From NCBI GenBank assembly GCA_016213895.1, contig JACQZJ010000066.1, positions 1 to 60,059 on the forward strand: DNA of 60,059 nt. Direction: 5' to 3'. Of the stretch, positions 28,753-40,019 are shown piece by piece; positions within the stretch are counted from its first letter, which is position 1, and each line of letters starts with the position of its first letter. The notes beneath the pieces are model-generated. The model was not told the origin of the DNA. It searched no databases and was given only the letters and a program-made list of their open reading frames with translations. Source of the DNA: Planctomycetota bacterium (lineage in GTDB: Bacteria; Planctomycetota; B15-G4; JADJEK01). A program made the translations under genes and the position numbers.

Positions 28753-30414
28753 GTGAACAGGAACAAAGGCCTGCTCTTGTTGTCGAGCCTGGGCGTGCTG
28801 GCGCTCCTGGTGGCGGCCGCCGTGCAGGAGAACATCCTCAAGTCGTGGCGGCGCATCCAGGGCGCGGCGAAGACGGAGGCGGGTCCGGTGGAGGTGCGGC
28901 TGCGGCAGATCGTCGTGCCCGGGCTCAAGGCCGCGGACCGGTGCGTGTCGTGCCACGTGGGCATGGCGCCCGGCGAGAGCGGAATCCTGGGTCCGCGGGC
29001 CGTGGCGGCGCACCCGCCGTTGGCGCACGATCCGGGAGAGTACGGGTGCACCGCGTGCCACGGCGGCCAGGGCCGGGCGACGGAGGAGGCGGATGCGCAC
29101 GGCGCGGCGGCGTTCTGGCCGGAGCCGATGATCCCGTTGCGCTATGCCTACGCCGGCTGCGGCACCTGTCACACGCACGTGCGCGTGCCGAGCCAGTCGG
29201 CCCTGGAGCGCGGGCGGAACGTGTTCGAGCAGCTCGACTGCCTGGCGTGCCACAAGCTGGACGGCCGCGGCGGCACGCTGCGCCCGTGGGGCGTGGGCGG
29301 GATGGAAGGGCCGGATCTCTCGCGCGCGGGCGCGGCCGGCGGAGGCGTCGGGTGGTACGAGAGGCACCTCGAGAAGTCGCAGGAGGCGACGGACGGCGTC
29401 TGGAAGACGTGCTTCGGCGCGATCGAGGAGAGCGCGCGCGCCGACCTGGCCGTGTTCCTCGCCTCGCGCGTGGGCGCGCCGGGACTGGTGGAAGCAAAGG
29501 CCCTGTTCCACACCCTGGGCTGCCGCGGCTGCCACAAGGTCAACGGCGTGGGCGGAGACGACGGGCCTGACTTGACGCGCGCCGGCGCGCGCGATCCGGG
29601 CCGCACCGATTTCACTCATGTGCCGGGCGAGCCGGCGCTTCCCAACTGGTTCGCCGAGCACTTCCGCGATCCGGCCAAGATCGTGCCGGGTTCGTTGATG
29701 CCGGTGCTGGGACTGACGGAGGAGCAGATCGACGGACTGACCTTCTACCTGCTCTCGCTGCGGCAGAGCGGTTTCCCCGAGGCGTACTGGCCGAAGGACC
29801 GCATCCTGGCCGATCGCTTCGGCGAACGCGAGTTCGCCGCGGACGGCGCGACGCTCTACGGCACGTTCTGCGCCGCCTGCCACGGCGCGGAAGGGCAGGG
29901 GATGCGCTATCCCGGCATGCCGGTCTTCCCGGCCGTGGCGAATCCGGACTTCCTGGCCGTCGCCTCGGACGAGTTCATCGCCGGGGCGGTGGAGCGCGGG
30001 CGGCCCGGCCGCCGCATGCCGGCGTGGGGCGAGAAGGAGGGCGGCCTGCGGGCGGAGGAGGTCCGGTCAGTCGTCGCGCACCTGCGCGTTCTCGGCGGCG
30101 TGAGCGCGGCGGAGCCGGATCCGCAGCCGCCGCGCTGGGCGGAGGGTGACGCGCAAGTTGGCGAGCGGCTGTTCGGCGCCTACTGCGCGGGTTGTCACGG
30201 CGCGACCGGCCAGGGCGCGGAGAGCCCGGCGCTGAACAACCACGTGCTGCTCTCCACCGCCAGCGATACCTATCTGGCGCGGACGATCGCGCGCGGGCGG
30301 CGCGGGACGTCCATGGAAGGCTATGGCGACGCTTCGACGGTGCACCCCGCCCTGTCAGCCGAGGAAACCGAGGCCCTGGTCCGGTTCATCCGGACATGGG
30401 AGAAAGCTCAATGA
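28753..30414 (+). CDS. Heptaheme c-type cytochrome
   Basis: A 553-residue protein (GTG start, 4 bases after the cytochrome b stop) with one N-terminal membrane anchor ([20 protein letters not shown]) and seven CxxCH haem sites: CVSCH, CTACH, CGTCH, CLACH, CRGCH, CAACH and CAGCH. The last four sit in mono-haem cytochrome c domains, including two near the C-terminus ([28 protein letters not shown]). It should accept electrons from the Rieske centre in the periplasm and pass them on, in this operon most simply to or from the molybdoenzyme. It overlaps the next gene by an ATGA. Confidence 0.92.
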   Translation: MNRNKGLLLLSSLGVLALLVAAAVQENILKSWRRIQGAAKTEAGPVEVRLRQIVVPGLKAADRCVSCHVGMAPGESGILGPRAVAAHPPLAHDPGEYGCTACHGGQGRATEEADAHGAAAFWPEPMIPLRYAYAGCGTCHTHVRVPSQSALERGRNVFEQLDCLACHKLDGRGGTLRPWGVGGMEGPDLSRAGAAGGGVGWYERHLEKSQEATDGVWKTCFGAIEESARADLAVFLASRVGAPGLVEAKALFHTLGCRGCHKVNGVGGDDGPDLTRAGARDPGRTDFTHVPGEPALPNWFAEHFRDPAKIVPGSLMPVLGLTEEQIDGLTFYLLSLRQSGFPEAYWPKDRILADRFGEREFAADGATLYGTFCAACHGAEGQGMRYPGMPVFPAVANPDFLAVASDEFIAGAVERGRPGRRMPAWGEKEGGLRAEEVRSVVAHLRVLGGVSAAEPDPQPPRWAEGDAQVGERLFGAYCAGCHGATGQGAESPALNNHVLLSTASDTYLARTIARGRRGTSMEGYGDASTVHPALSAEETEALVRFIRTWEKAQ

Positions 30415-33400
30415 GCAGTCGCCTTTCGCGCCGTGAGTTCCTGGAAGCCGCCGGCAGGGCCGGATTCGGCGCCCTGGCGCTCTCGGCCACGCAGGCCTGG
30501 GGCCTGGAAGCGGTCACCAATCCGCTGTCCACCTATCCGAATCGCGACTGGGAGCGCGCGTATCGCGATCTGTGGCAGTACGATTCGAAGTTCACGTTCC
30601 TGTGCGCGCCCAACGACACGCACAACTGCCTGCTCAACGCCTACGTCCGCTCCGGCGTGGTGACGCGCATCGGTCCGACCATGCGCTACGGCGAGGCGAC
30701 GGATCTCAGCGGCAACCAGACCTCGCACCGCTGGGATCCGCGCGTCTGCCAGAAGGGGCTGGCGCTCACGCGGCGGTTCTACGGCGATCGGCGCATCAAC
30801 CAGTGCATGGTGCGGAGCGGCTTCAAGAAGTGGGTCGACGCCGGCTTTCCGCGCGGCGCGGACGGCCTGCCGCCGCGGGAGCACTTCGAGAGGGCGCGCG
30901 ACGAGTGGCTGCGTGTCACGCACGACGAGGCGGCCGCGATCGCGGCCAAAGCGCTGAAGAACATCGCCGAGACCTACAGCGGCGAGGAGGGCAAGCGGCG
31001 CCTGCTGGCGCAGCACTACGACGAGGCGACCGTCGAGGCCATGCAGGGCGCGGGGACGCAGGTCATGAAGTTCCGCGGCGGCATGCCGCTGCTCGGCATG
31101 ACGCGCGTGTTCGGCTTCTACCGCATGGCCAACTCGATGGCGCTGCTCGACGATCACATCCGCAAGGTCGGGCCGGACGGGGCGCTGGGGGCGCGCGGCT
31201 TCGACAACTACAGCTGGCACACCGATCTGCCCCCCGGCCACCCGATGGTGACCGGCCAGCAGACGGTGGAGTTCGATCTCAACGCCGTCGAGCACTGCAG
31301 GATGGCGGTGGTCTGGGGCATGAACTGGATCACCACCAAGATGCCGGATGCCCACTGGCTGACGGAGGCGCGCGTGAAGGGCACGCGCGTGGTCGTGATC
31401 GCCTGTGAGTACTCGGCCACCGCGACCAAGGGCGACGACGTGCTCGTCGTGCGCCCGGGCACGACCCCGGCCCTTTCCCTCGGCCTGGCCCACGTGATTC
31501 TGAGCGAGCGCATCTACGACGCGGACTACGTCAAGCGTTGGACGGACCTGCCGCTGCTCGTGCGCATGGACAACCTGAAGTACCTGCGCGCCGCGGAGGT
31601 CTTCGGCGGCGAACCGGCCGCGCTCGAGAACCAGACGCGCGTGCTGGCCGAGGACGAGAGGGAGCCTCCGCCCGGGAGCCAGAGCGACATGCTCATCCCG
31701 AGCAAGCTGCGCCGCGAGTGGGGCGACTACGTGTGGTGGGACGAGACCACGCGGGCGCCGCAGGCGATGACGCGCGACCAGGTCGGCGAGAAGTCGCTGG
31801 TTGGAGACCCGCGGCTCGAGGGGGCGGTGGAGGTGACGCTCGCCGGCGGTGAGAAGGTGCGCTGCCGGCCGGTGTTCGACCTGGTCAAGGAGTACGCGGC
31901 GCACTTCGATCCGCAGACGGTCGAGGAGATGACCTGGGCGCCGGCCGGGTCGGTGGAGGCGCTGGCGCGCGACATCGCCCGGGCACCCGGCACGACGCTC
32001 TTCGCGATCGGCATGGGGCCGAACCAGTTCTTCAACAGCGACAACAAGGACCGGACCATCTTCCTGCTGGCGGCGCTGACCGGGAACGTGGGCCGCATCG
32101 GCGGCAACGTCGGCTCCTACGCCGGGAACTACCGCGTGGCGCTGTTCAACGGCGCGCCGCAGTACATCAACGAGAACCCCTTCGACATCGAGCTCGACCC
32201 GGCCAAGCCGGCGCGGCCGAAGCAGTACTGGCGGGCGGAGTCGGCGCACTACTACAACCACGAGGACCACCCGCTGCGCGTGGGCAACAAGCTGCTCACG
32301 GGCAAGACGCACATGCCCTGCCCGACCAAGTCCATGTGGTTCGCCAACGCCAACTCGATCCTGGGCAACGTCAAGTGGCACTACAACACGGTCGTCAACG
32401 TGCTGCCGCGCATCGAGATGATCGCCGTCAACGAGTGGTGGTGGACCGCTTCCTGCGAATGGGCGGACGTGGTGTTCGGCGTGGATTCGTGGGCGGAGCT
32501 GAAGCACCCGGACATGACCGCCTCGGTCACCAACCCGTTCCTGCAGGTCTTCCCGCGCACGCCCCTGGCGCGCATCTTCAACACGCTGGGCGACATCGAG
32601 GTGCTGGCCCTCGCCGGGAGCAAGCTCGCCGAACTGACCGGCGATGAGCGGTTCAACGACTACTGGAAGTTCGTGCAGGACGGCAACACCGCCGCCTACC
32701 TGCAGCGCATGCTCGACACCTCCACGAACACGAAGGGCTACCGCATCGCCGAGCTCGAGGAGAAGGCGAAAGAGGGCATTCCCGCGCTGATGAACAGCCG
32801 CACCACCCCCAAGGCGGTGGGCTTCGAGCAGGTCACGGACTCGCGGCCGTGGTACACGAAGAGCGGCCGCCTGGAGTTTTACCGCGAGGAGGACGAGTTC
32901 ATCGAGGCGGGCGAGAACCTGCCGGTGCACCGCGAGCCGATCGACTCGACGTTCTACGAGCCCAACGTGATCGTCGCGCCGCGGCACGAGGCGATCCGCG
33001 CGACGCCGCCGGAGGACTACGGGGTGGCGCGCACCGACCTGTCGTGCGAGACGCGCTGCGGCCGCAACGTGGTGAAGACGTGGGCCGAGACCAAGGCGGC
33101 GCCGCACCCGTTGATCAAGGACGGCTACCGCTTCATCTTCCACACGCCGAAGTACCGCCACGGCTCGCACACCACGCCGATCGACACCGACGTCATCGCC
33201 GTGCTGTTCGGGCCGTTCGGGGACCTGCACCGCCAGGACAAGCGCAGCCCGTTCGTGACCGAGGGGTACGTGGACATCAACCCGCTGGACGCGCGCGAGG
33301 TGGGGGTCGAGGACGGCGACTACGTGTGGATCGACGCCGATCCCGAGGACCGGCCGTTCCGCGGCTGGCAGAAGAACGCGCGCGACTACGGCTTCGCCCG

Positions 33401-33866
33401 CCTGCTGTGCCGCGCGCGCTACTATCCCGGCACGCCGCGCGGCGTCACGCGCATGTGGTTCAACATGTACGGCGCGACGCCGGGATCGCAGGAGGGCCAG
33501 CAGTCGCGCGCGGACGGCCTGGCCAAGAACCCGCGCACCAACTACCAGGGCATGTTCCGCTCCGGCTCGCACCAGTCGGCCACGCGCGGCTGGCTCAAGC
33601 CCACCTGGATGACTGACTCGCTGGTGCGCAAGGGCATGTTCGGCCAGGGAATCGGCAAGGGCTTCCTGCCCGACGTGCACTGCCCGACCGGCGCGCCGCG
33701 CGAGGCGTTCGTGAAGATCACGCGCGCCGAGCCGGGCGGCCTCGGCGGGGAGGGGCTGTGGCGGCCGGCGGCGCTGGGCATTCGACCGAGCTACGAGGCT
33801 GAGGAGATGAGGCGATACCTGTCCGGGGCGTTCCTGGCGGGCGGGAACGAGTCCAAGGAGCGCTGA
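30411..33866 (+). CDS. NarG/NxrA-like molybdopterin oxidoreductase, alpha subunit
   Basis: A 1151-residue catalytic subunit of the type II DMSO-reductase family (NarG, NxrA, ethylbenzene dehydrogenase, selenate/perchlorate reductase relatives). A twin-arginine signal ([19 protein letters not shown]) directs it to the periplasm. Candidate FS0 cluster ligands are spaced C65-x3-D69-x3-C73-x39-C113. NarG has H-x3-C-x3-C-x34-C, so an Asp may take a Cys position. [10 protein letters not shown] holds Asp272, aligned with the Mo-ligand Asp in NarG's CDLPP segment. [20 protein letters not shown] and [20 protein letters not shown] are further cofactor-binding signatures. The substrate cannot be read from the sequence; nitrate, nitrite or another oxyanion are plausible. 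Confidence 0.88.
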   Translation: MSSRLSRREFLEAAGRAGFGALALSATQAWGLEAVTNPLSTYPNRDWERAYRDLWQYDSKFTFLCAPNDTHNCLLNAYVRSGVVTRIGPTMRYGEATDLSGNQTSHRWDPRVCQKGLALTRRFYGDRRINQCMVRSGFKKWVDAGFPRGADGLPPREHFERARDEWLRVTHDEAAAIAAKALKNIAETYSGEEGKRRLLAQHYDEATVEAMQGAGTQVMKFRGGMPLLGMTRVFGFYRMANSMALLDDHIRKVGPDGALGARGFDNYSWHTDLPPGHPMVTGQQTVEFDLNAVEHCRMAVVWGMNWITTKMPDAHWLTEARVKGTRVVVIACEYSATATKGDDVLVVRPGTTPALSLGLAHVILSERIYDADYVKRWTDLPLLVRMDNLKYLRAAEVFGGEPAALENQTRVLAEDEREPPPGSQSDMLIPSKLRREWGDYVWWDETTRAPQAMTRDQVGEKSLVGDPRLEGAVEVTLAGGEKVRCRPVFDLVKEYAAHFDPQTVEEMTWAPAGSVEALARDIARAPGTTLFAIGMGPNQFFNSDNKDRTIFLLAALTGNVGRIGGNVGSYAGNYRVALFNGAPQYINENPFDIELDPAKPARPKQYWRAESAHYYNHEDHPLRVGNKLLTGKTHMPCPTKSMWFANANSILGNVKWHYNTVVNVLPRIEMIAVNEWWWTASCEWADVVFGVDSWAELKHPDMTASVTNPFLQVFPRTPLARIFNTLGDIEVLALAGSKLAELTGDERFNDYWKFVQDGNTAAYLQRMLDTSTNTKGYRIAELEEKAKEGIPALMNSRTTPKAVGFEQVTDSRPWYTKSGRLEFYREEDEFIEAGENLPVHREPIDSTFYEPNVIVAPRHEAIRATPPEDYGVARTDLSCETRCGRNVVKTWAETKAAPHPLIKDGYRFIFHTPKYRHGSHTTPIDTDVIAVLFGPFGDLHRQDKRSPFVTEGYVDINPLDAREVGVEDGDYVWIDADPEDRPFRGWQKNARDYGFARLLCRARYYPGTPRGVTRMWFNMYGATPGSQEGQQSRADGLAKNPRTNYQGMFRSGSHQSATRGWLKPTWMTDSLVRKGMFGQGIGKGFLPDVHCPTGAPREAFVKITRAEPGGLGGEGLWRPAALGIRPSYEAEEMRRYLSGAFLAGGNESKER

Positions 33867-33868
33867 GC

Positions 33869-34996
<1,128 letters not shown>

Positions 34997-35009
34997 AAAG
35001 GGAGCAACG

Positions 35010-35876
35010 ATGCGCGGCGTCATCCTCCGGCCCTTGGTGGCGTGTGTGTTTGTCATGGCGGCGGTCGGGGCCTGCCGGAAGGCGGCGACACCGGCTGCCG
35101 CGGAGGTCGTCGTGCTTTCGACCGCCGCGCTGCCGAGCCAGCCGGGAGACGGCGCTTGGGAGCAGGCTCCGGAGCACGTGGCCAAGATGCTGCTGCAGGA
35201 CATGGTCGAGCCCAGGCTGCTCCACGTCTCGACCGCTGAGGTCCGCGTGCGCGCAATGAGCGACGGCGCGGAGCTGGCATTCCGCCTGGAATGGGCGGAT
35301 GCGACGGTGGACGACCAGGCCGCCGCCGAGCGCTTCTGCGACGGCTGCGCGGTGCAGCTGCCGGCGAAAGCCGAGGCGAACGTGCCGGCCCCGCAGATGG
35401 GCGAGCCGGGCCGGCCGGTCGAGATCGCCTACTGGAACGCCGGCTGGCAGGCGGCCGTGGACGGGCGCGGCGATTCCATCCAGGACATCTACCCGAACGC
35501 CGTGGTGGATCACTACCCGTTCGAAGCCAAGCCGCTGGAGGGGGATTCCGCCGCCCAGCGGGAGATGGCGGCGCGCTACTCGCCGGCGCGCTCCCTCGGC
35601 AATGCCATGGCCGGTCCACACGTGGGGGCGGTACAGGACCTGGTGGCCGAGGGCCCGGGGAGCCTCATGCCCGCGGCCGCCACGACCTCGCGCGGCCGGG
35701 GGCTGCGCACGGACGAGGGCTGGGCCGTGGTCATCACGCGCCGCATGCCGGCCGGCGTGAGCAGTCAGACCCGGACGCAGGTGGCCCTGGCCGTGTGGGA
35801 AGGAACTCGGGAAGAGGTGGGCGCGCGCAAGATGCGCACGGGATGGACTCCTCTGATCGTACGGGAGAAGCCGTGA
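35010..35876 (+). CDS. Ethylbenzene-dehydrogenase-type haem b gamma subunit
   Basis: A 288-residue lipoprotein (lipobox VGAC near residue 21) whose position and fold pattern fit the gamma (haem b) subunits of periplasmic type II DMSO-reductase enzymes. The pattern includes VRVRAMSDGAELAFRLEWAD, PVEIAYWNAGWQ and GWAVVITRRMPAG. These subunits carry one b haem with Met/Lys ligands and hand electrons to periplasmic cytochromes, which fits the heptaheme protein in the same operon. The RBS AAAGGGAG precedes the ATG. Candidate haem ligands cannot be fixed without alignment. Its stop overlaps the GTG of the chaperone gene. Confidence 0.8.
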   Translation: MRGVILRPLVACVFVMAAVGACRKAATPAAAEVVVLSTAALPSQPGDGAWEQAPEHVAKMLLQDMVEPRLLHVSTAEVRVRAMSDGAELAFRLEWADATVDDQAAAERFCDGCAVQLPAKAEANVPAPQMGEPGRPVEIAYWNAGWQAAVDGRGDSIQDIYPNAVVDHYPFEAKPLEGDSAAQREMAARYSPARSLGNAMAGPHVGAVQDLVAEGPGSLMPAAATTSRGRGLRTDEGWAVVITRRMPAGVSSQTRTQVALAVWEGTREEVGARKMRTGWTPLIVREKP

Positions 35877-36460
35877 AGCCCGCGCCCGCCGAGATGGACC
35901 CAGGGGCCGTGAGCCTGCTGCGCGAGGCCGCCGAATGGCGGCTGATGGGCCTGCTGTTCGAGTGCCCCGGCGAGAAATGGCAGGCGGAGGTCGCTTCGTT
36001 GGCCGCCGAGGTCGTCGCTCCTGACTTGCGAGACGCCGCCGCGGCCGCGCGCGCACAGGCGGCCTTGGGCTTGTACCACACCGCTTTGGGTCCGGGCGGG
36101 CCGGCCGCGCCGCGCGAGGTCAGCCATCGCGAGACGCTCGTGGCCGGCCGCCTGCTCGCCGAGCTGCGCTCGGTCTACGAGGCCTTCGCCTATGCGCCGG
36201 CCATCGAGGAGCCGCCTGACCACGTCGCCGTCGAGGCCGGATTCGTGGCCTACCTGCGGCTCAAGGAGGCCTATGCGCGCGCGCGCGGCGACCAGGAGCA
36301 GGCCGCCGTCGCCGCTCAAGCCGCGCGCCAGTTCAGCGCGGAGCATCTCCGGCACGTGGCCGAGCCCCTGGCCAGGACCCTGGCCTCCTCCGGCGTCGGC
36401 TATCTCGCGCAGAACGGCGCGGCGCTCCTGCGCCGCGTGCGCGAGGCGCTCTCGCGCTGA
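35873..36460 (+). CDS. TorD/NarJ-like molybdoenzyme chaperone
   Basis: A 195-residue all-helical protein, starting with GTG overlapping the previous stop (GTGA). LREAAEWRLMGLLFECPGEKW at the N-terminus and SVYEAFAYAPAIEEPPDHVAVEAGF in the middle fit the TorD/DmsD/NarJ family, whose typical P-D-H-x2-x-E segment (PPDHVAVE) is present. Such chaperones bind the Tat signal of the catalytic subunit and promote cofactor insertion. Its place at the end of the operon agrees with this. ATG at 35894 is an alternative start. Confidence 0.85.
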   Translation: MKPAPAEMDPGAVSLLREAAEWRLMGLLFECPGEKWQAEVASLAAEVVAPDLRDAAAAARAQAALGLYHTALGPGGPAAPREVSHRETLVAGRLLAELRSVYEAFAYAPAIEEPPDHVAVEAGFVAYLRLKEAYARARGDQEQAAVAAQAARQFSAEHLRHVAEPLARTLASSGVGYLAQNGAALLRRVREALSR

Positions 36461-36491
36461 CCGCACAACGGCGCGCGCCTTCCCGCTCCCA

Positions 36492-36519
36492 TTGACCGTG
36501 CGCCCTGGAGGAGTAGGCT
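36492..36519 (+). promoter_or_regulatory. Sigma-70-like promoter
   Basis: TTGACC (36492-36497) and TAGGCT (36514-36519) are spaced by 16 bases and lie 20 bases upstream of the next start codon. The spacing and -35 match make this the best promoter candidate in the window. It suggests that the gene at 36540 is transcribed separately from the respiratory operon. Confidence 0.45.
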
Positions 36520-36539
36520 CTCCTGGCGGAGGCCGGAGC

Positions 36540-37169
36540 ATGAAGCGCTGCCAAGGCTTGCTGATCGTTCTTCTGGTCGGTTCCTTGTGGGGCCTGGGCG
36601 AGGCCATCTGGGGAGGACTCCTCTACGCGAACGACGTCCCGCGCGCCTCCGTGTACGTGAGCGCCTGGGGACTCTTCACGCTCTGCGCGGGCCGCGCCCT
36701 CCTCGACCGGCCCGGGTCCTCGACGGCCGCCGGCGCCGTGGCCGCGCTCTTCCGGCTGGTCAACGCCGGGCTCTTCCCGTGCCACCTGCTCGGCATCTTC
36801 GCCCTGGGCCTGGGCTTCGACGTCGCCGCTTCCCTGGCGCGGCGCATGGTGAGGATGGAGCGCACGCCCGCGCTCCGGGCGGCGCTCGCGGGCGCGGCCG
36901 GGGCGTACCTCGGCTACGGCCTCTTCGCCCTGGCGGCGACGTATGTCCTACGCCACCAGCACTGGGCGCCGCACGGCCTGCCCAAGGTCCTGGACCACAC
37001 CTTCGTGAACGGGAGCTTCGCCGCCCTGGCCGCGCTCGTCGCGGCCCCGCTCGGCTGGTGGGCCGGCGCCGGCGCCGCGCGGCTCGCGGAGCAACGCGCG
37101 AAGTGGGTCCCGGCGAGCGCCCTGACGGCGGCGGCCGCGCTGTGGCTGCTCGGCCGGCTGATCGGCTGA
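36540..37169 (+). CDS. Small polytopic membrane protein
   Basis: A 209-residue hydrophobic protein with about five or six membrane helices, e.g. LLIVLLVGSLWGLGEAIWGG, VYVSAWGLFTLCAGRALL and LFPCHLLGIFALGLGFDVAA. The general shape resembles S-component-like or other small integral membrane proteins, but I cannot assign a substrate. It follows the molybdoenzyme operon by 79 bases and has its own promoter-like sequence. RBS GGAGG precedes the ATG by 7 bases. Confidence 0.65.
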   Translation: MKRCQGLLIVLLVGSLWGLGEAIWGGLLYANDVPRASVYVSAWGLFTLCAGRALLDRPGSSTAAGAVAALFRLVNAGLFPCHLLGIFALGLGFDVAASLARRMVRMERTPALRAALAGAAGAYLGYGLFALAATYVLRHQHWAPHGLPKVLDHTFVNGSFAALAALVAAPLGWWAGAGAARLAEQRAKWVPASALTAAAALWLLGRLIG

Positions 37170-37214
37170 TCGCCGCGAAGAGCCTCGCCCGCAGCCGGCG
37201 CGCGCGGCGGCGCC

Positions 37215-38117
37215 CTACTTCTCGACCGGCCCGATGTATCCCGTGGAGAGGGCCACGTCGTCGAAGTGCACGACGTTCTGTTTCGGGTTGTCGTGGATGT
37301 AGACGCCCAGCGTCATGCGCTTGATGCGGACCTCATCGCTCTTGCGCCACTGGATGCCCGTGAAGTGCCCATAGAGCCGCCCGTCGATCCACGCGGCCTG
37401 CTCGCCGTTCTCCTGGTCCGGATCGTTGGCCTTGAGCATGATCTCGAAGCAGTGCCACTTCCCCCGCTCAGGGATGAACTCACGGGCAGGGACGAACGAG
37501 TTGCCCCAGAACTTGCCCTTCATCTTGGGGTCTTCCTTCATCGCCGGGAAGTAGGAGTAGAAGTTCATGGCTCCCGGCGCGGCGTTGCGGCCCCACGCCC
37601 GCCACGGCTCGAACCCGGTGGAGAAGCGGTCGAATCCCGTCGGCCGGATGCCCGCGCCGCCCATGCCCGCGTACCGGTCCGTGCCGCTGGCGCCCGCCAG
37701 GCCCGTGAAGTGCATCAGGTTGCCTTGATCGAAGTCCGCGTCGAAGCGGCAATACCAGCGGAAGTGGACCCTGTCATAGCCGGGAGCGAACCAGTAGCAC
37801 ACCGAGGTCGTCGCCCCCTCGCCCTGGTCCAGGACGCAGCGCAGGGATGACTTGCCGCGGCAGACCAGGTTCGTGTCCGTTTCCAACGCCAGGCGCTTCT
37901 CCTCCAAGCCGTAGCGATCGAAGAACCGGTCGGCCCATTCGTCGGATTCGAAGTCCTCGGTGAAGAAGACCTCTCCCGGCGTTTCCAGCGCCGCGAGCGC
38001 TTTCGGGTCAGCCTGCGTCTTCTCGGTGAGGTCCTGACCGCAGGGTATCGAGGATTGGGCCAGGCCCACAATCGACGCGAGCGCCGCGACCAGCAGGGCT
38101 TCGACCATCGTCTTCAT
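37215..38117 (-). CDS. Secreted jelly-roll (polysaccharide-lyase-like) protein
   Basis: A 300-residue exported protein. The ATG at 38117 starts a clear signal peptide (MKTMVEALLVAALASIVGLA). The mature part is beta-rich, with FFTEDFESDEWADRFFDRYG, SVCYWFAPGYDRVHFRWYCRF and GKWHCFEIMLKANDP, a pattern like the concanavalin-type jelly roll of polysaccharide lyases and LamG-related domains. No catalytic residue is certain, so binding or cleavage of a polysaccharide is only a suggestion. It lies 24 bases downstream of the sulfatase-like gene on the same strand and is probably co-transcribed. Confidence 0.7.
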   Translation of the reverse strand: MKTMVEALLVAALASIVGLAQSSIPCGQDLTEKTQADPKALAALETPGEVFFTEDFESDEWADRFFDRYGLEEKRLALETDTNLVCRGKSSLRCVLDQGEGATTSVCYWFAPGYDRVHFRWYCRFDADFDQGNLMHFTGLAGASGTDRYAGMGGAGIRPTGFDRFSTGFEPWRAWGRNAAPGAMNFYSYFPAMKEDPKMKGKFWGNSFVPAREFIPERGKWHCFEIMLKANDPDQENGEQAAWIDGRLYGHFTGIQWRKSDEVRIKRMTLGVYIHDNPKQNVVHFDDVALSTGYIGPVEK

Positions 38118-38141
38118 GAACCGTCTCCTTGGAAAGTACAC

Positions 38142-39938
38142 CTACCTATCCTCGGCGCGCTCCCTGCGCCCTCCGACGTAGCCCAGCTCGCGCAGCAGGG
38201 CGTCGGCCTCGTCAGAAGTCTCGACCGGGGGGAGCGGGAGAGCGAAGGGCGGCAGCGCGTCGAGCGCCGCCGCGAGCCGGGCCAGCGTCTCGGGGTGCGC
38301 GCTCGAGACGTCGCGCGTCTCGGCCGGGTCGTCGGGCAGGCGGAAGAGGCGCGCGGGGCCCGCGCTCGAGCGCACCAGCTTGAATTCGCCGTCGCAGGCG
38401 CTGGCCCAGTCCCCGGAGAAGGGCGCCGGATCGAACTCTGGATTGCGCTCCGCCACGAGGCGGAGATACCAGCCCTGGTGGCGCATCTGCGCCACCACGA
38501 CCGGGCTTTCCTGGGAGTCGAGCGCCAGGGCGCGCGGCAGCGGCTCGGGCGCGGACACGCCCGCGAAGCCGAGCACGGTGGCGAAGACGCCGTGCGTCTG
38601 CACCGGCCGATCCACGCGGCCTGGCGCCAGGGCGGGCGGGTAGCGCAGCACCAGCGGCACGCGCAGGAGCGCCTCGTCGAGGCCGAGCTGATGCCCGAGG
38701 AGGCCGCGCTCGCCCAGGCGCTCGCCGTGGTCCGCGGTCAGCACGACGAGGGCGCCGTCGAGTTCGCCCCGTTGTTCCAGCCAATCGAAGAAACGGCCGA
38801 GCTCCTGATCTATATGCAGCAGGTCGGCGTCATAGCGCGCCACCACGCGCTCGAGCGCCGCGCCGCCGGCGCGAAGCAGCCCGGCGTCGTAGTCCTCCGA
38901 GTAGAAGGAGAGGTCAGGCGCCGCGGACGTGCGCTCGTCGAAGAAGACGTCCGGATCCCGGTCGCCGTAGGGGGCGTGCGGGTCGAGCAGGTTGAGCAGC
39001 ACGAAGCGCGGCCTGCCTGCGTGCGCGGCCCACCAGCGCCGCGTCCAGGCAAGCGTGCGCGCGGTGTCGCCTCTCCATTTCGATTCGGACTGGCGCCGGC
39101 GCAGCTCCCAGAAGACGGTGGACACGGCCGAGAGCGGGCGGTCCCAGGCCGCGCGATACTCGTCGAAGCCGCGAGACCAGCCCTGCGCCGGGGAGAGCTG
39201 CGGGTTGTTGACCGCGGCAAACGTGCGGTAGCCCGCGCTCCCCAGCGCCTCGGCGAGCGTGGGCGCCGCCACGCTGAAAGGCGCGCCGTCGCAGCCGTGC
39301 TGCGCCGGCAGCAGGCCGGTGAGGAGCGACGCGTGCGCGGGCGGAGTCCACGGGGCCGGCGACCAGGCGCGCGTATAGAGCCGAGCGCGCTCAGAAAGCC
39401 GGTCGATGGCGGGCGTGGTGGCGCGGCCGTAGCCGTAGGCGGAGAGATGATCCGCGCGCGCGGTGTCGAGGACGATGAGCAGGACGTCGGGCCGCGCCGG
39501 ACGAGGCGCGTTCGACGCGCGGCCCGGGAGGTGCAGCAGGCAAGGCGCGGCGGCGAGGCCGATGGCCACGAGCGCGGCGAGACGCCGGAAGAGCACCGCC
39601 TGGAAGAGCCGAAGCGCGGCCGCGGCCGCGCACGCGCCGGCCGCCGGGCCGGCGATGAGCGCGAGGCCGAGGGGCTTCCAGGTCAAACCGAAGTGAACGA
39701 TCACCTGGCCCGCCGCCACCAACGTCGTGGTCAGGAAGAGCCCGAGGGCCGCGCGGCGCGCCAGGTCGTTGCGGCGCAGGAGGAGCGCGGCAAGCGCCGC
39801 GGCGGCAAGGACGAGGCACGCCGTGGCCAGGTATTCGTCCGGCGCCGGCAGGAGGATGCTGTCGCGGAGCCCGACCAGCGCCAGCTCGAGCAGGAACGGC
39901 AAGGCGACGATCGACACGAGAAGCAGCGCGTCCAGCAT
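38142..39938 (-). CDS. Membrane-anchored sulfatase-superfamily hydrolase with Thr nucleophile
   Basis: A 598-residue protein with about four or five N-terminal membrane helices, then a periplasmic alkaline-phosphatase/sulfatase-fold domain. Metal-binding DVLLIVLDTARADHLSAYGY opens the domain. The nucleophile region is PWTPPAHASLLTG, so Thr replaces the Cys/Ser that becomes formylglycine in true sulfatases, and the C-x-P-x-R rule is broken. VVLTADHGERLGERGLLGHQ carries the second metal site. Enzymes of this architecture include phosphoglycerol/phosphoethanolamine transferases, so a transferase or phosphodiesterase is likelier than a classical sulfatase. No maturase for it is needed or seen. 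Confidence 0.8.
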   Translation of the reverse strand: MLDALLLVSIVALPFLLELALVGLRDSILLPAPDEYLATACLVLAAAALAALLLRRNDLARRAALGLFLTTTLVAAGQVIVHFGLTWKPLGLALIAGPAAGACAAAAALRLFQAVLFRRLAALVAIGLAAAPCLLHLPGRASNAPRPARPDVLLIVLDTARADHLSAYGYGRATTPAIDRLSERARLYTRAWSPAPWTPPAHASLLTGLLPAQHGCDGAPFSVAAPTLAEALGSAGYRTFAAVNNPQLSPAQGWSRGFDEYRAAWDRPLSAVSTVFWELRRRQSESKWRGDTARTLAWTRRWWAAHAGRPRFVLLNLLDPHAPYGDRDPDVFFDERTSAAPDLSFYSEDYDAGLLRAGGAALERVVARYDADLLHIDQELGRFFDWLEQRGELDGALVVLTADHGERLGERGLLGHQLGLDEALLRVPLVLRYPPALAPGRVDRPVQTHGVFATVLGFAGVSAPEPLPRALALDSQESPVVVAQMRHQGWYLRLVAERNPEFDPAPFSGDWASACDGEFKLVRSSAGPARLFRLPDDPAETRDVSSAHPETLARLAAALDALPPFALPLPPVETSDEADALLRELGYVGGRRERAEDR

Positions 39939-40019
39939 CGTCTCGAACTTCCTGAAACACGCCCGCCGATGGGGTCAGGCAGGTCCAGGCGCAATCGTGG
40001 CATTCCCGGACGCTCGCGG

